DNA of 64,000 nt from Aeromonas sanarellii (GTDB lineage Bacteria; Pseudomonadota; Gammaproteobacteria; Enterobacterales; Aeromonadaceae), in contig NZ_CDBN01000073.1 of the NCBI RefSeq assembly GCF_000820085.1, positions 1 through 64,000 of the forward strand. Reading direction: 5' to 3'. Below, in pieces: positions 7,933 to 17,140 of the stretch. The translations under genes and the position numbers were made by a program. Each line of letters begins with the position of its first letter. The stretch's first letter is position 1. A model generated the notes under the pieces. It had not been told where the DNA came from. It searched no databases and saw only the letters and a program-made list of their open reading frames with translations.

Positions 7933-8909
7933 TGGGTGACGGCTTGCAGCCATTCGCGGATCCACCCCTTGCGGTTGGCGGCCACCTCATCGGCAGTGAA
8001 GGCGAGCGGCCTGGTGACGGTGATCATCTGCTCGAAACCCTTGGGCAGCGCCACGTCTGTCACCGGATACATCCAGTTGCCGGAGGGGATCTCGTTCTGG
8101 AAGGCGGGGCTGACCATGAACTGCAGGAACTGGTCCGCCAGCTTGTCCTGTTTGGTGCCCTTGAGCTTGGCGGCTACCTCCACCTGGCGATAGTGCCCCT
8201 CCTCGAACGCGGCAGCCCGGTACTGGGGCTTGTTCTCGGCGATCAGGTGATAGGCGGGGGAGGTGGTGTAGGAGAGCACCATGTCCGCCTCGCCATCGAG
8301 GAACATGCCGTAGGCCTCGGACCACCCCTTGGTGACGGTGACTGTCTTCTTGGCCAGCTGCGCCCAGGCGGCGGGTGCCTGGGCGCCATAGACGGACTTC
8401 ATCCACAGCATCAGCCCCTGACCCGGGGTGGAGGTGCGGGGATCCTGGTAGATCACCTTGAGATCGGGGCGCTCCACCAGCTCCTTCAGGCTCTTGGGAG
8501 GCTGCTTGAGCTTGCCGCCGTCGTAGACGAAGGCGAAGTAGCCGTAGTCATAGGGGACGAAGGTGTCGTCCTGCCAGCCACCGGGCACCTTGAGGGTGGC
8601 GAGTTCGGTCTTGTGGGGGGCAAACAGGCCGCTCTGCTTGGCTTCGCTGATGAGGGCATCGTCCAGCCCCAGCACCAGGTCGGCCTTGCTGTGCTGCCCT
8701 TCCAGCCGCAGCCGGTTGAGGATGGCGACGCCGTCTTCCAGCGCCACCAGGTTGAGGGTACAGCCGCACTCCTTCTCGAACGCTGGCTTGATCTTGGGAC
8801 CCGGCCCCCATTCGGCGGCGAAGGAGCCGTAGGTGTAGACGGTGAGGGTGTCGGCGGCAAACGCCTGGGCAGAGAGCAGGCCGGTGGCGAGCAACAGCAG
8901 GGTCTTCAT
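7929..8909 (-). CDS. thiB: Thiamine/TPP-binding periplasmic protein ThiB
   Basis: A 326-residue extracytoplasmic solute-binding protein with a classical signal peptide (MKTLLLLATGLLSAQAFA) and the mature start ADTLTVYTYGSFAAEWG, typical of ThiB. It binds thiamine, TMP or TPP in the periplasm and hands it to ThiPQ. The ATG at 8909 is chosen because the signal peptide starts there and CAGGAG lies just upstream; an open frame extending to 9017 would add 36 residues ahead of the signal. It is the first gene behind the TPP riboswitch, and an inverted repeat around its ribosome site could help control translation. Confidence 0.93.
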   Translation of the reverse strand: MKTLLLLATGLLSAQAFAADTLTVYTYGSFAAEWGPGPKIKPAFEKECGCTLNLVALEDGVAILNRLRLEGQHSKADLVLGLDDALISEAKQSGLFAPHKTELATLKVPGGWQDDTFVPYDYGYFAFVYDGGKLKQPPKSLKELVERPDLKVIYQDPRTSTPGQGLMLWMKSVYGAQAPAAWAQLAKKTVTVTKGWSEAYGMFLDGEADMVLSYTTSPAYHLIAENKPQYRAAAFEEGHYRQVEVAAKLKGTKQDKLADQFLQFMVSPAFQNEIPSGNWMYPVTDVALPKGFEQMITVTRPLAFTADEVAANRKGWIREWLQAVTQ

Positions 8910-8911
8910 CA

Positions 8912-8941
8912 ATGGCACTCCTGTGGGTCCTGAGGTGCCAT
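8912..8941 (-). promoter_or_regulatory. Inverted repeat enclosing the thiB ribosome binding site
   Basis: Arms ATGGCAC (8935-8941, in transcript order) and GTGCCAT (8912-8918) flank the AGGAG ribosome site of thiB. A seven-pair hairpin here would occlude initiation and is a plausible output switch for the upstream TPP aptamer; this link is inferred. Confidence 0.5.
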
Positions 8942-9019
8942 GGGCAGCGGGCTGCTCATCGATGGCACGTCTCGTGTGGTGAGGGCCAGCGGATGAGGGC
9001 GCAAAAACGCGCGCCATGC

Positions 9020-9094
9020 CTCAAATTCCTCCGCCAGCATTATCTGGATCAGGTTCACGGGTATAATCTCAGCGGTAAACCGCACCCCGTTTGA
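9020..9094 (-). promoter_or_regulatory. TPP riboswitch (THI element) controlling thiBPQ
   Basis: The minus strand carries the TPP aptamer signature in order: closing stem CTCAAA/TTTGAG, GGGGTGC, the invariant CTGAGA, ACCCGTGAACCTGAT, and GATAATGC followed by GCGGAGG. It ends 110 bases before the thiB ATG. By family knowledge, thiamine pyrophosphate binding lowers transporter expression. Confidence 0.95.
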
Positions 9095-9190
9095 GCAACG
9101 CTCCGCATTGTATTGGCGTTCCTGGGGGGAGGCCAGCACTATGTTTCACGGGCCGCATCGTGCGCGCCACCACCGAGGAGGAAGCCCCAA

Positions 9191-9481
9191 GTGATTACCA
9201 GCACCAAGGAAAGACGAGCCTTCCAGCGCATGGTCATCAATGCCCCCGTCACCCTGTTCCAGCATGAACAGGTGCTGGAGGGGATCTGCCGGGATCTCAG
9301 CGCCAACGGCATGGGCGTCGAGGTGAATGAACACGGGTTCGATCCGGAGCAGCCCATCCGGGTGAGCCTGGCCACCAGCAGCAACCTGCTGCCCCCCTTC
9401 GAGGCCCAGGCCCGCATCGTGCGGGTGCTGGAGGAGGAGGATGGCCTCCTGCTGGCCCTGGAGTTCCAATCCCTGGCCTGA
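9191..9481 (+). CDS. PilZ-domain c-di-GMP-binding protein
   Basis: A 96-residue single-domain protein. Both c-di-GMP contacts of PilZ domains are present: the RRxxxR motif (Arg8, Arg9, Arg13) and DxSxxG (Asp35, Ser37, Gly40, in DLSANG). It should act as a free-standing c-di-GMP receptor in the cytoplasm; the target cannot be read from context. The GTG start at 9191 is supported by GAGGAGG about nine bases upstream; the in-frame sequence further upstream runs antisense to the thiB riboswitch leader. The gene is monocistronic. Confidence 0.85.
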   Translation: MITSTKERRAFQRMVINAPVTLFQHEQVLEGICRDLSANGMGVEVNEHGFDPEQPIRVSLATSSNLLPPFEAQARIVRVLEEEDGLLLALEFQSLA

Positions 9482-9568
9482 GGCGCCTGCCTCATTCAGC
9501 CCCCGTCATCGGCCAACCCCGTGCTGGCCGGTTTCCCCTGTTAACGTCAATGCCCGCGGGCAGATGCC

Positions 9569-10501
9569 TCACTGGCTGGCCAGCACCGGCTGTACACTCA
9601 GCTGCCTGCTGTCGACCAGAACCCGGCTGGCGGGGGCGAGCTGGCCCATGGGGAGCTGGGCCGGGCCGGTCGGCTCCATCAGCAGATAGGTTTCACCCTC
9701 GTGGCTCAGGGTAGCATCCCCGGGCCCGGCCGGCAGGGCCACCCCCAGCAGGGCATGACCCGGCACGAACACCATGGCCTGCTTCAGTTCGGGGAAGAGC
9801 TGGGCCAGCAGGGCGGCCATCAGGGTCACCTTGCTGTCGCAATCCCCCCGGTTCTGCTCCAGCACCTGGCGCGGGCTTAAAAAGCCCTTGCCCGAGCGCC
9901 CCGACTGGCTGTCGAGCAGCTGATAGGGAATGGCCTGGATGAAGTCGAGGATGTACACCACCGTCTTCTGGCGCGCCTCGGTCTCCGTGGTGCCCTGCTG
10001 CTTGAGCTGCTCGGCGAGCGGCGCCAGCTCGGACCGGCTCTCCAGGGCGATGCGCACATGATCCTGCTTGATGGCGGGGGCGCCGTCGGGAGTGGTGAAC
10101 GGCTGGAAATAGTGTTGCTTGAGCCACTCCTGCTCCAGCCTGGCCTGCTCCGGCTTGACCCATTGGGAGGCTTCCCTCGCCTTGTCGGCGTTGCGGCTCT
10201 TGAGGCTCAGGGTCATGCCGGGGCGGACGAGGGAGAACTGCACCTCGGGAAACTCGGTGGCGGCCTGTTGCAGCAGGCGCTGCAACACCTCCTCCTGCAT
10301 GCGGGCCGGGCGATAGGCGATGAGGGGTGGCAGCTTGCCCGGCTCCAGCCGGTAACCGAGCTGCTGCGCCTGGCCCTCCCTGTCCTGCCAGTCGACGCTG
10401 AGCAGGCCCCCATTGTTGCCAAAATGGGTCTGTCCTGCACTGGCCGGCAGGGCAAGCAGCAGGCTGAGCAGCAGGGGGAGGGGGCGGGTCGTCTTCATCA
10501 T
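9569..10501 (-). CDS. Secreted transglutaminase-like cysteine protease/peptidase family protein
   Basis: A 310-residue precursor with a signal peptide (leucine-rich, ending LPASAG). The C-terminal half has the order of a transglutaminase-like catalytic site: Cys221 in NRGDCDSK, His249 in FVPGHALLG, and an acidic residue, probably Glu276, in LLMEPTGPA. The middle is helical and charged. Periplasmic amide-bond hydrolysis or crosslinking is inferred; the substrate is unknown. Two adjacent ATG codons (10501 and 10498) follow AGGAAAGG; I used the first. The gene sits alone after the leu operon terminator. Confidence 0.65.
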   Translation of the reverse strand: MMKTTRPLPLLLSLLLALPASAGQTHFGNNGGLLSVDWQDREGQAQQLGYRLEPGKLPPLIAYRPARMQEEVLQRLLQQAATEFPEVQFSLVRPGMTLSLKSRNADKAREASQWVKPEQARLEQEWLKQHYFQPFTTPDGAPAIKQDHVRIALESRSELAPLAEQLKQQGTTETEARQKTVVYILDFIQAIPYQLLDSQSGRSGKGFLSPRQVLEQNRGDCDSKVTLMAALLAQLFPELKQAMVFVPGHALLGVALPAGPGDATLSHEGETYLLMEPTGPAQLPMGQLAPASRVLVDSRQLSVQPVLASQ

Positions 10502-10543
10502 CCTTTCCTGTCGGTGAGCCCACTGTGCCTGGGCGGGACTGAG

Positions 10544-10570
10544 AATAAAACAGGGAGCCTGGGCTCCCTG
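10544..10570 (-). terminator. Rho-independent terminator of the leu operon
   Basis: In the minus direction CAGGGAGCC/GGCTCCCTG is followed by TTTTATT, 30 bases after the leuD stop. Confidence 0.85.
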
Positions 10571-10599
10571 TGGATGCTACTCGTTGTGGCGACTTGCGC

Positions 10600-11199
10600 C
10601 TAGATCCAGCTCGGCTGCTTCGCCTCGAAGGCACTGATGGCAGTCTCGTGCTGCAGGGTCAGACCGATGGCATCCAACCCGTTGAGCAGGCAGTAGCGGC
10701 GGAACTCGTCGATTTCGAAGCCGAACGTGAGCGCACCGGCCCGCACCTGGTTGGCCTCCAGATCCACTTCGATCTCGATGCCCGGCTGGGCGGCGACCAG
10801 CTGGAACAGGGCGTCGATCTCCTCCTCCTTCAGACGAACCGGCACCATGCCGTTGTTGATGGCGTTGCCATAGAAGATGTCGGCAAAGCTCGGGGCGATC
10901 ATGGTCTTGAAGCCGTAGTCCGCCAGCGCCCAGGGGGCGTGCTCGCGACTCGAGCCGCAGCCGAAGTTCTCGCGGGCCAGCAGGATGCTGGCACCGGCGA
11001 ATTGCGGCTGGTTCAGCACGAACTCGGGGTTGGGCTGCTCCCCTGCATCGTCCAGGAAGCGCCAGTCGTGGAACAGGTGCTTGCCAAAGCCGATGCGGTT
11101 CACCTTCTGCAGGAACTGCTTGGGAATGATGGCGTCGGTGTCGACGTTGGCGCTGTCGAGGGGGACGACGATCCCTTTATGCTGTTTGAAACCTGTCAT
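10600..11199 (-). CDS. leuD: 3-isopropylmalate dehydratase small subunit LeuD
   Basis: A 199-residue small subunit of isopropylmalate isomerase, which with LeuC interconverts 2- and 3-isopropylmalate in leucine synthesis. Family blocks are clear: [20 protein letters not shown] near the N-terminus and the swivel-domain [13 protein letters not shown]. Length is normal. It is the last leu gene, followed by a terminator. The leuC/leuD gap contains an extra degenerate copy of the junction, including a second LeuD-like start (MKAFKQH) 87 bases upstream of the true one. Confidence 0.95.
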   Translation of the reverse strand: MTGFKQHKGIVVPLDSANVDTDAIIPKQFLQKVNRIGFGKHLFHDWRFLDDAGEQPNPEFVLNQPQFAGASILLARENFGCGSSREHAPWALADYGFKTMIAPSFADIFYGNAINNGMVPVRLKEEEIDALFQLVAAQPGIEIEVDLEANQVRAGALTFGFEIDEFRRYCLLNGLDAIGLTLQHETAISAFEAKQPSWI

Positions 11200-11338
11200 G
11201 TACGTTCCCTCTTACAGTGCACGAATGTCGGCGAAGATGATGTCGGTGACGGCGAAGGGCCGTCCGTGTTGTTTGAATGCTTTCATCCTCAACCCCTCTT
11301 ACAGCGCGCGAATGTCGGCGAAACGGCCGGTGACGGCG
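11179..11338 (-). repeat. 87-bp-period duplication of the leuC-3'/leuD-5' junction
   Basis: The block containing the leuC end, ribosome site and leuD start occurs twice, at about 11266-11338 and 11179-11254. Both copies share TTCGCCGACATTCG, a CTGTAAGAGGG stop region and ATG followed by TTCAAACA. Start-to-start and stop-to-stop offsets are both 87 bp, which marks a single duplicated unit. The downstream copy of the leuC end has three extra bases (AVTDIIFADIRAL against [12 protein letters not shown]). Confidence 0.85.
11212..11286 (-). CDS. Mini-ORF of 24 codons between leuC and leuD
   Basis: It starts like LeuD (MKAFKQH) behind TTGAGG and ends like LeuC (FADIRAL), in frame, exactly as expected from a tandem junction copy. 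Its stop is 12 bases before the leuD ATG. Translation could carry ribosomes across the duplicated gap; no independent function is apparent. Confidence 0.4.
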   Translation of the reverse strand: MKAFKQHGRPFAVTDIIFADIRAL

Positions 11339-12696
11339 GCGGCGGCAGCCATGGCCGGGCTCACCAGGTGGGTGCGGCCGGCGCGGCCCTGGCGCCCTTC
11401 GAAGTTGCGGTTGCTGGTGGAGGCGCAGCGCTCCCCCGGTTGCAGCCGGTCGTTGTTCATGGCCAGACACATGGAGCAGCCGGGCAAACGCCACTCAAAG
11501 CCTGCCTCGATGAAGATCTTGTCCAGCCCCTCGGCTTCGGCCTGGGCCTTTACCTGCTCGGAGCCCGGCACCACCAGGGCCTGTACCCCGGCGGCGACCT
11601 TGCGGCCACGGGCGATGGCGGCGGCAGCGCGCAGATCCTCGATGCGACTGTTGGTGCACGAACCGATGAACACCTTGTCGATGGCGACGTCGGAGAGCTT
11701 CTGGCCCGGTTGCAGGTCCATGTAGGCGAGGGCCTTGCGGGCGGACTGCTGCTCCACCGGGTCGGTGAAGGATTCCGGCGCCGGGATGGGCTCATTGACG
11801 GCGATGACCTGGCCCGGGTTGGTGCCCCAGGTGACCTGAGGGGCGATGTCGGCGGCGTCCAGCACCACTTCGGCATCGAACTTGGCATCGGCATCGCTCT
11901 TGAGGGTTTGCCAGTAGGCGATGGCCTGCTCAAGCGCCTCGCCCTTGGGAGCGAACTCCTTGCCGCGGATGTAGTCGATGGTGGTCTGGTCGGGGGCGAT
12001 CATCCCGGCCTTGGCGCCGAGCTCGATGGCCATGTTGCACACCGTCATCCGCCCTTCCATGGTGAGCCCTTCGATGGCCTCACCGGCGAACTCCACCACA
12101 TAGCCGGTGCCGCCGGCGTGGCCGACCCGGCCTATGATGGCCAGCACCACGTCCTTGGCGCTGATGCCCTCGCTCAGTTTGCCATTGACCGAGATCCGCA
12201 TGGTCCTGGCGCGGCCCTGCTTAAGGGTCTGGGTGGCCATCACGTGCTCCACTTCGGAGGTGCCGATGCCGAACGCGAGCGACCCGAAGGCGCCGTGGGT
12301 GGCGGTGTGGGAGTCACCGCAGACGATGGTGGTGCCGGGCAATGTGATGCCGAGCTCGGGACCCATCACGTGGACTATGCCCTGGTACTTGTGGTTGAGA
12401 TCGTAGAGGCGGACCCCGAACTCCTTGCAGTTGGCGGCCAAGGTCTCCATCTGGATGCGGGCCATCTCGCCGGAGGCGGCGATGTCCTTGGTGGTGGTGG
12501 AGACGTTGTGATCCATGGTGGCCCAGGTCAGATCCGGGCGACGCAACTGGCGGTTCATGGCCCGCAGGCCGTCGAACGCCTGGGGGCTGGTCACTTCATG
12601 CACCAGGTGGCGGTCGATGTAGATGAGGGGGGTTTCCCCTTCCACTTCCCGCACCACGTGGGCGTCGAACACTTTCTGATAGAGGGTCTTGGACAT
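11299..12696 (-). CDS. leuC: 3-isopropylmalate dehydratase large subunit LeuC
   Basis: A 465-residue aconitase-family catalytic subunit. The [4Fe-4S] ligands are present in [10 protein letters not shown] and in the PGCSMC motif near the C-terminus; substrate motifs such as [13 protein letters not shown] are intact. It acts with LeuD in the second step of leucine synthesis. It lies 27 bases after leuB. The C-terminal codons are partly repeated downstream in the leuC/leuD junction duplication. Confidence 0.95.
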   Translation of the reverse strand: MSKTLYQKVFDAHVVREVEGETPLIYIDRHLVHEVTSPQAFDGLRAMNRQLRRPDLTWATMDHNVSTTTKDIAASGEMARIQMETLAANCKEFGVRLYDLNHKYQGIVHVMGPELGITLPGTTIVCGDSHTATHGAFGSLAFGIGTSEVEHVMATQTLKQGRARTMRISVNGKLSEGISAKDVVLAIIGRVGHAGGTGYVVEFAGEAIEGLTMEGRMTVCNMAIELGAKAGMIAPDQTTIDYIRGKEFAPKGEALEQAIAYWQTLKSDADAKFDAEVVLDAADIAPQVTWGTNPGQVIAVNEPIPAPESFTDPVEQQSARKALAYMDLQPGQKLSDVAIDKVFIGSCTNSRIEDLRAAAAIARGRKVAAGVQALVVPGSEQVKAQAEAEGLDKIFIEAGFEWRLPGCSMCLAMNNDRLQPGERCASTSNRNFEGRQGRAGRTHLVSPAMAAAAAVTGRFADIRAL

Positions 12697-12723
12697 TGCT
12701 CTCTTCCTTGTTATCTGGTGGCG

Positions 12724-13954
<1,231 letters not shown>

Positions 13955-15526
13955 CATCTGCTCGGCCACCTGATCCGCGCGCCAGATGCTGTTGATCACG
14001 TGGACCAAGGCCTGGGCCGAGGATTCGATGATGTCGGTGGCCAGCCCCATGCCGTGGAACTTGCGCCCCTTGTATTCGGCGACTATGTCCACCTGGCCGA
14101 GGGCGTTCTTGCCCTCGCCCTTGCCCTTGAGTTCGTATTTGTCGATGCGGATCTCGTAGCCGGTGATGCGATTGATGCACTGGTAGACCGCATCCACCGG
14201 GCCGTTGCCGGTGGCGGCTTCGCACACCAGATCCTGGCCTACCTTCAGCTTCACCGAGGCGGTGGCGAGCACTGAACTGCCGCTCTGCACGCCGAGGTAC
14301 TCCAGCTTGAAGTGCTCCGGCTCCTCGTGGATCTGGCTGAAGAAGGCGAGGGCCTCCAGGTCGTAGTCGAATACCTGCCCCTTCTTGTCCGCCAGGACCA
14401 GGAACTTGGCGTAGAGATCGTCGAGGTCGTAGCTGCTCTCGGCGTAGCCCATGGACTCCATGCGGTGCTTGATCACGTGGCGACCGGAGCGGGAGGTCAT
14501 GTTGAGGTTGTTCTGGGTGAGGCCGATGCTCTCGGGGGTGATGATTTCGTAGGTGTTCTTTGCCTTGAGCACCCCATCCTGATGGATGCCGGAGCTGTGG
14601 GAGAAGGCGTTGGCCCCGACGATCGCCTTGTTGGGCTGCACCGGCATGTTGCAGAGCTGGCTGACGAGGGTGCTGGTGCGGTGGATCTCGTGGTGGCGGA
14701 TGTTGGTGTGCACCCCGAGCAGGTCGGCGCGGGTTTTCAGGATCATCGCCACCTCTTCCAGGGAGCAGTTGCCCGCCCGCTCGCCGATGCCGTTGATGGT
14801 GCACTCGATCTGGCGGGCCCCCATCTGCACGGCGCCGATGGAGTTCGCCACCGAGAGGCCCAGATCGTCGTGGCAGTGCACCGAGATGATGGCCTTGTCG
14901 ATGTTCGGCACCCGGTTGAACAGGGTGTGGATGATGCCGGAAAATTCGGTCGGCACCGTGTAGCCCACGGTGTCCGGAATGTTGATGGTGCGGGCGCCGG
15001 CCTTGATGGCGGCCTCCACCATGCGGCAGAGGTTGTCAATCGGTGTACGACCCGCATCCTCGCAGGAGAACTCCACGTCGTCGGTGTAGCGCAGGGCGTG
15101 CTTGATGGCGCCGACCCCCATCTCCAGCACGTCTTCGAAGCTCTTCTTCAGCTTGCTCTCCACATGAATCGATGAGGTGGAGATAAAGGTGTGGATGCGA
15201 AACGCCTCGGCCACTTTCAAGGCCTCGCCGGCGGCGTCGATGTCTTTTTGCAGGGCGCGAGCCAGGGCACAGACCCGGCTGTTCTTGATGTGGCGGGCTA
15301 TGGTCTGCACCGATTGAAAATCGCCGGGGGAGGAGACGGGGAAACCCACTTCCATGATGTCGACACCGAGCCGTTCCAGCGCCTGGGCAATCTGCAGCTT
15401 CTCCTTGACCGTCAAGCTGGCCGACAGCGCCTGCTCGCCATCACGCAAGGTGGTATCGAATATGATGACTCGATCTGACATGTGACTTCCCTCTTCCTAA
15501 GTTCGGTGCGTGCATCCTGCATGGCA

Positions 15527-15556
15527 TAAAAAAACCCGTGCGGGGTGCACGGGTTT
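15527..15556 (-). terminator. leu operon attenuator terminator
   Basis: In the minus direction ACCCGTGCACCCCGCACGGGT forms a hairpin followed by seven T residues, between leuL and leuA. A competing hairpin (CCGGGCTA with TAGCCGG, roughly 15567-15586) lies between leuL and the terminator and fits the antiterminator/pause role of leucine attenuators. Confidence 0.9.
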
Positions 15557-15585
15557 CTGTAAATTCCGGCTATGCCTTAGCCCGG

Positions 15586-15651
15586 CTACAAGGATCCCGC
15601 GCGAGGAGTCGCGATTAGGGAGAGCAGTAGTAGCGGGGCGGCAATACGCAT
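15586..15651 (-). CDS. leuL: leu operon leader peptide LeuL
   Basis: A 21-residue peptide, MRIAAPLLLLSLIATPRAGS plus Leu, with four consecutive leucine codons (CTA CTA CTG CTC) and a fifth (CTA) two codons later, including the less used CTA. It sits immediately upstream of the attenuator. Ribosome stalling at the leucine run when charged leucyl-tRNA is scarce would favour antitermination and leuABCD expression. GGAAGGATTG provides a ribosome site. Confidence 0.9.
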   Translation of the reverse strand: MRIAAPLLLLSLIATPRAGSL

Positions 15652-15685
15652 GATGATTCAATCCTTCCAGTCGATAACGCTACTA

Positions 15686-15714
15686 CCAATATCGAGATTT
15701 TTATGCTGTGTCAA
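15686..15714 (-). promoter_or_regulatory. Predicted leu operon promoter
   Basis: A consensus TTGACA (15709-15714) is separated by 17 bases from TATTGG (15686-15691), placing the transcript start shortly before leuL. The -10 is a weak match. Confidence 0.6.
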
Positions 15715-15730
15715 CCTGAACGGACAGGTT
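15713..15730. promoter_or_regulatory. Inverted repeat between leuL and the TetR gene
   Basis: AACCTG-N6-CAGGTT, overlapping the edge of the leu promoter -35 hexamer. Its size and place in a divergent intergenic region suit a TetR-family operator; assignment to the neighbouring regulator is inference. Confidence 0.4.
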
Positions 15731-15886
15731 CAATTCACTGGGTTATTTAATCGGATTGTAAAGGAGTGCAAATTCTCTTGTCCCATATTCGGTTCATGCC
15801 TGATTATCTGGTCATTCCTGCTGTACTCGATCACCCGCACAATCAGATCGACTTATCAGCCCTTGCTGAATTATCTGAGGTATTCC

Positions 15887-16510
15887 ATGGAAAAACGCAG
15901 ACCTGGCCGTCCGGTCGGACGTTCCGACATTCGTGACAAGCTGCTTGCCGCCGCACGCGAACGTTTTCTCAACACCCCCTACAGCAAGGTGACGACCCGC
16001 GAGATTGCCGAGTTGGCCGGTTCCAATCTGGCGATGATCCACTACTACTTCGGCAGCAAGGAAGGTCTCTACAAGGCGGTGCTGGGGGATGTGGCCGAGC
16101 CGCTGGATCAGGCCTGGCACGACGAGAGCAGCAATCGCAGCCTGACCGATCTGCTCAACACCTATTACCAGGTGATGGCGCCGAACAGCGAGCTGACCTC
16201 CGCCATCTCCAGCGCATTGTCGACCGAGAAGAGCCCGGGGCGGGATTTTGTGCTGAACCGTCTACTGGAACGCCAGCTTCCCCAGTTCGATGCCCTGCTC
16301 GATACCATGCGTTCCAACGGCCAGCTGGCGGACAACCTGGATCCCGAGATGCTGAAAATCTCCTTCCTCAGCATGATGTGGCAGCCGTTCGTGATGAAGG
16401 ATCTCTACGAGCAGGTGTTCGGTCTGACAGTGGACGAGAGCTTCATGAGCCGCTTGGCGGCCCACAACTGCCAGTTGATGGAGAACGGTCTGCGCGGTTC
16501 CCTGAACTGA
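15887..16510 (+). CDS. TetR/AcrR family transcriptional regulator
   Basis: A 207-residue regulator. The N-terminal helix-turn-helix domain (about 15-60) has the TetR pattern TREIAELAGSNLAMIHYYFGSKEGLYKAV. The basic N-terminus (EKRRPGRPVGR) resembles an AT-hook. The ligand domain is not recognisable. TGAGG six bases upstream fixes the ATG at 15887; the frame is open further upstream but would run through the leu promoter. It is divergent from leuLABCD, and a palindrome in the shared region could be its operator. The ligand and targets are unknown. Confidence 0.85.
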   Translation: MEKRRPGRPVGRSDIRDKLLAAARERFLNTPYSKVTTREIAELAGSNLAMIHYYFGSKEGLYKAVLGDVAEPLDQAWHDESSNRSLTDLLNTYYQVMAPNSELTSAISSALSTEKSPGRDFVLNRLLERQLPQFDALLDTMRSNGQLADNLDPEMLKISFLSMMWQPFVMKDLYEQVFGLTVDESFMSRLAAHNCQLMENGLRGSLN

Positions 16511-16524
16511 GGTGTGCCGGAAAT

Positions 16525-16560
16525 CGATGAAAACAGGGCCGCAGGGCCCTTTTTTCATCG
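16525..16560. terminator. Terminator after the TetR gene
   Basis: CGATGAAAA-AGGGCC-GCA-GGGCCCT-TTTTTCATCG forms a long hairpin with A and T tracts on both sides. Confidence 0.85.
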
Positions 16561-16636
16561 ATCTGTTATTTGAACGTCAACGAAGTGTCACGCCGCTCCC
16601 CTAGTCTGCATCCAAGACTCAAGGGAAGGGGGCGTG

Positions 16637-17140
16637 ATGAACAAGATCCAGCAATGGGACCTGCGGGTGTGCCGTGTCTGCCTGCTCCATCCCTACAACC
16701 GGCCGCAGGCCAGTATCAGCCGGTTCGTCTCCCGTACCGGCGACGGTCCCCTCTATGGGGTACTGGCGGCCCTGCTCTGGTGGCAGGGAGAGAGCGGGCG
16801 AGCCGTGGTGCAGACGGCGCTGTGGGCCTTTGCCCTCGAGCTGCCGCTCTACCTGCTGCTCAAGAATGCCCTGAGGCGCCAGCGCCCGGCGGGCCTGCCT
16901 GTCTTCATCACTCCCTCCGATCGCTACAGCCTGCCATCCGGTCACACGGCGGCGGCCTTCCTGATGGCGACCGTGCTGGCCGCGGGCTTCCCAGGCTGGG
17001 CTCCATGGCTGTTCGTCTGGGCGACGCTGGTGGGCGCCTCCCGCCTGCTGCTCGGGGTGCATTATCTCAGCGATCTGGTGGCCGGCGCCCTGCTCGGCGG
17101 CGGTTGCGCCCTCTGGGCGCTCGGCTGGAGCCAGGGATGA
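16637..17140 (+). CDS. PAP2-family membrane phosphatase
   Basis: A 167-residue integral membrane protein with the three phosphatidic-acid-phosphatase motifs: KNALRRQRP (KxxxxxxRP), LPSGHTAA (PSGH), and SRLLLGVHYLSD (SRxxxxxHxxxD), whose histidines are the predicted nucleophile and acid. Several hydrophobic segments surround them. It may dephosphorylate a lipid such as undecaprenyl pyrophosphate or phosphatidylglycerol phosphate. It overlaps the following glycosyltransferase by four bases (ATGA), so both probably act in one lipid or polysaccharide pathway. Confidence 0.85.
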   Translation: MNKIQQWDLRVCRVCLLHPYNRPQASISRFVSRTGDGPLYGVLAALLWWQGESGRAVVQTALWAFALELPLYLLLKNALRRQRPAGLPVFITPSDRYSLPSGHTAAAFLMATVLAAGFPGWAPWLFVWATLVGASRLLLGVHYLSDLVAGALLGGGCALWALGWSQG

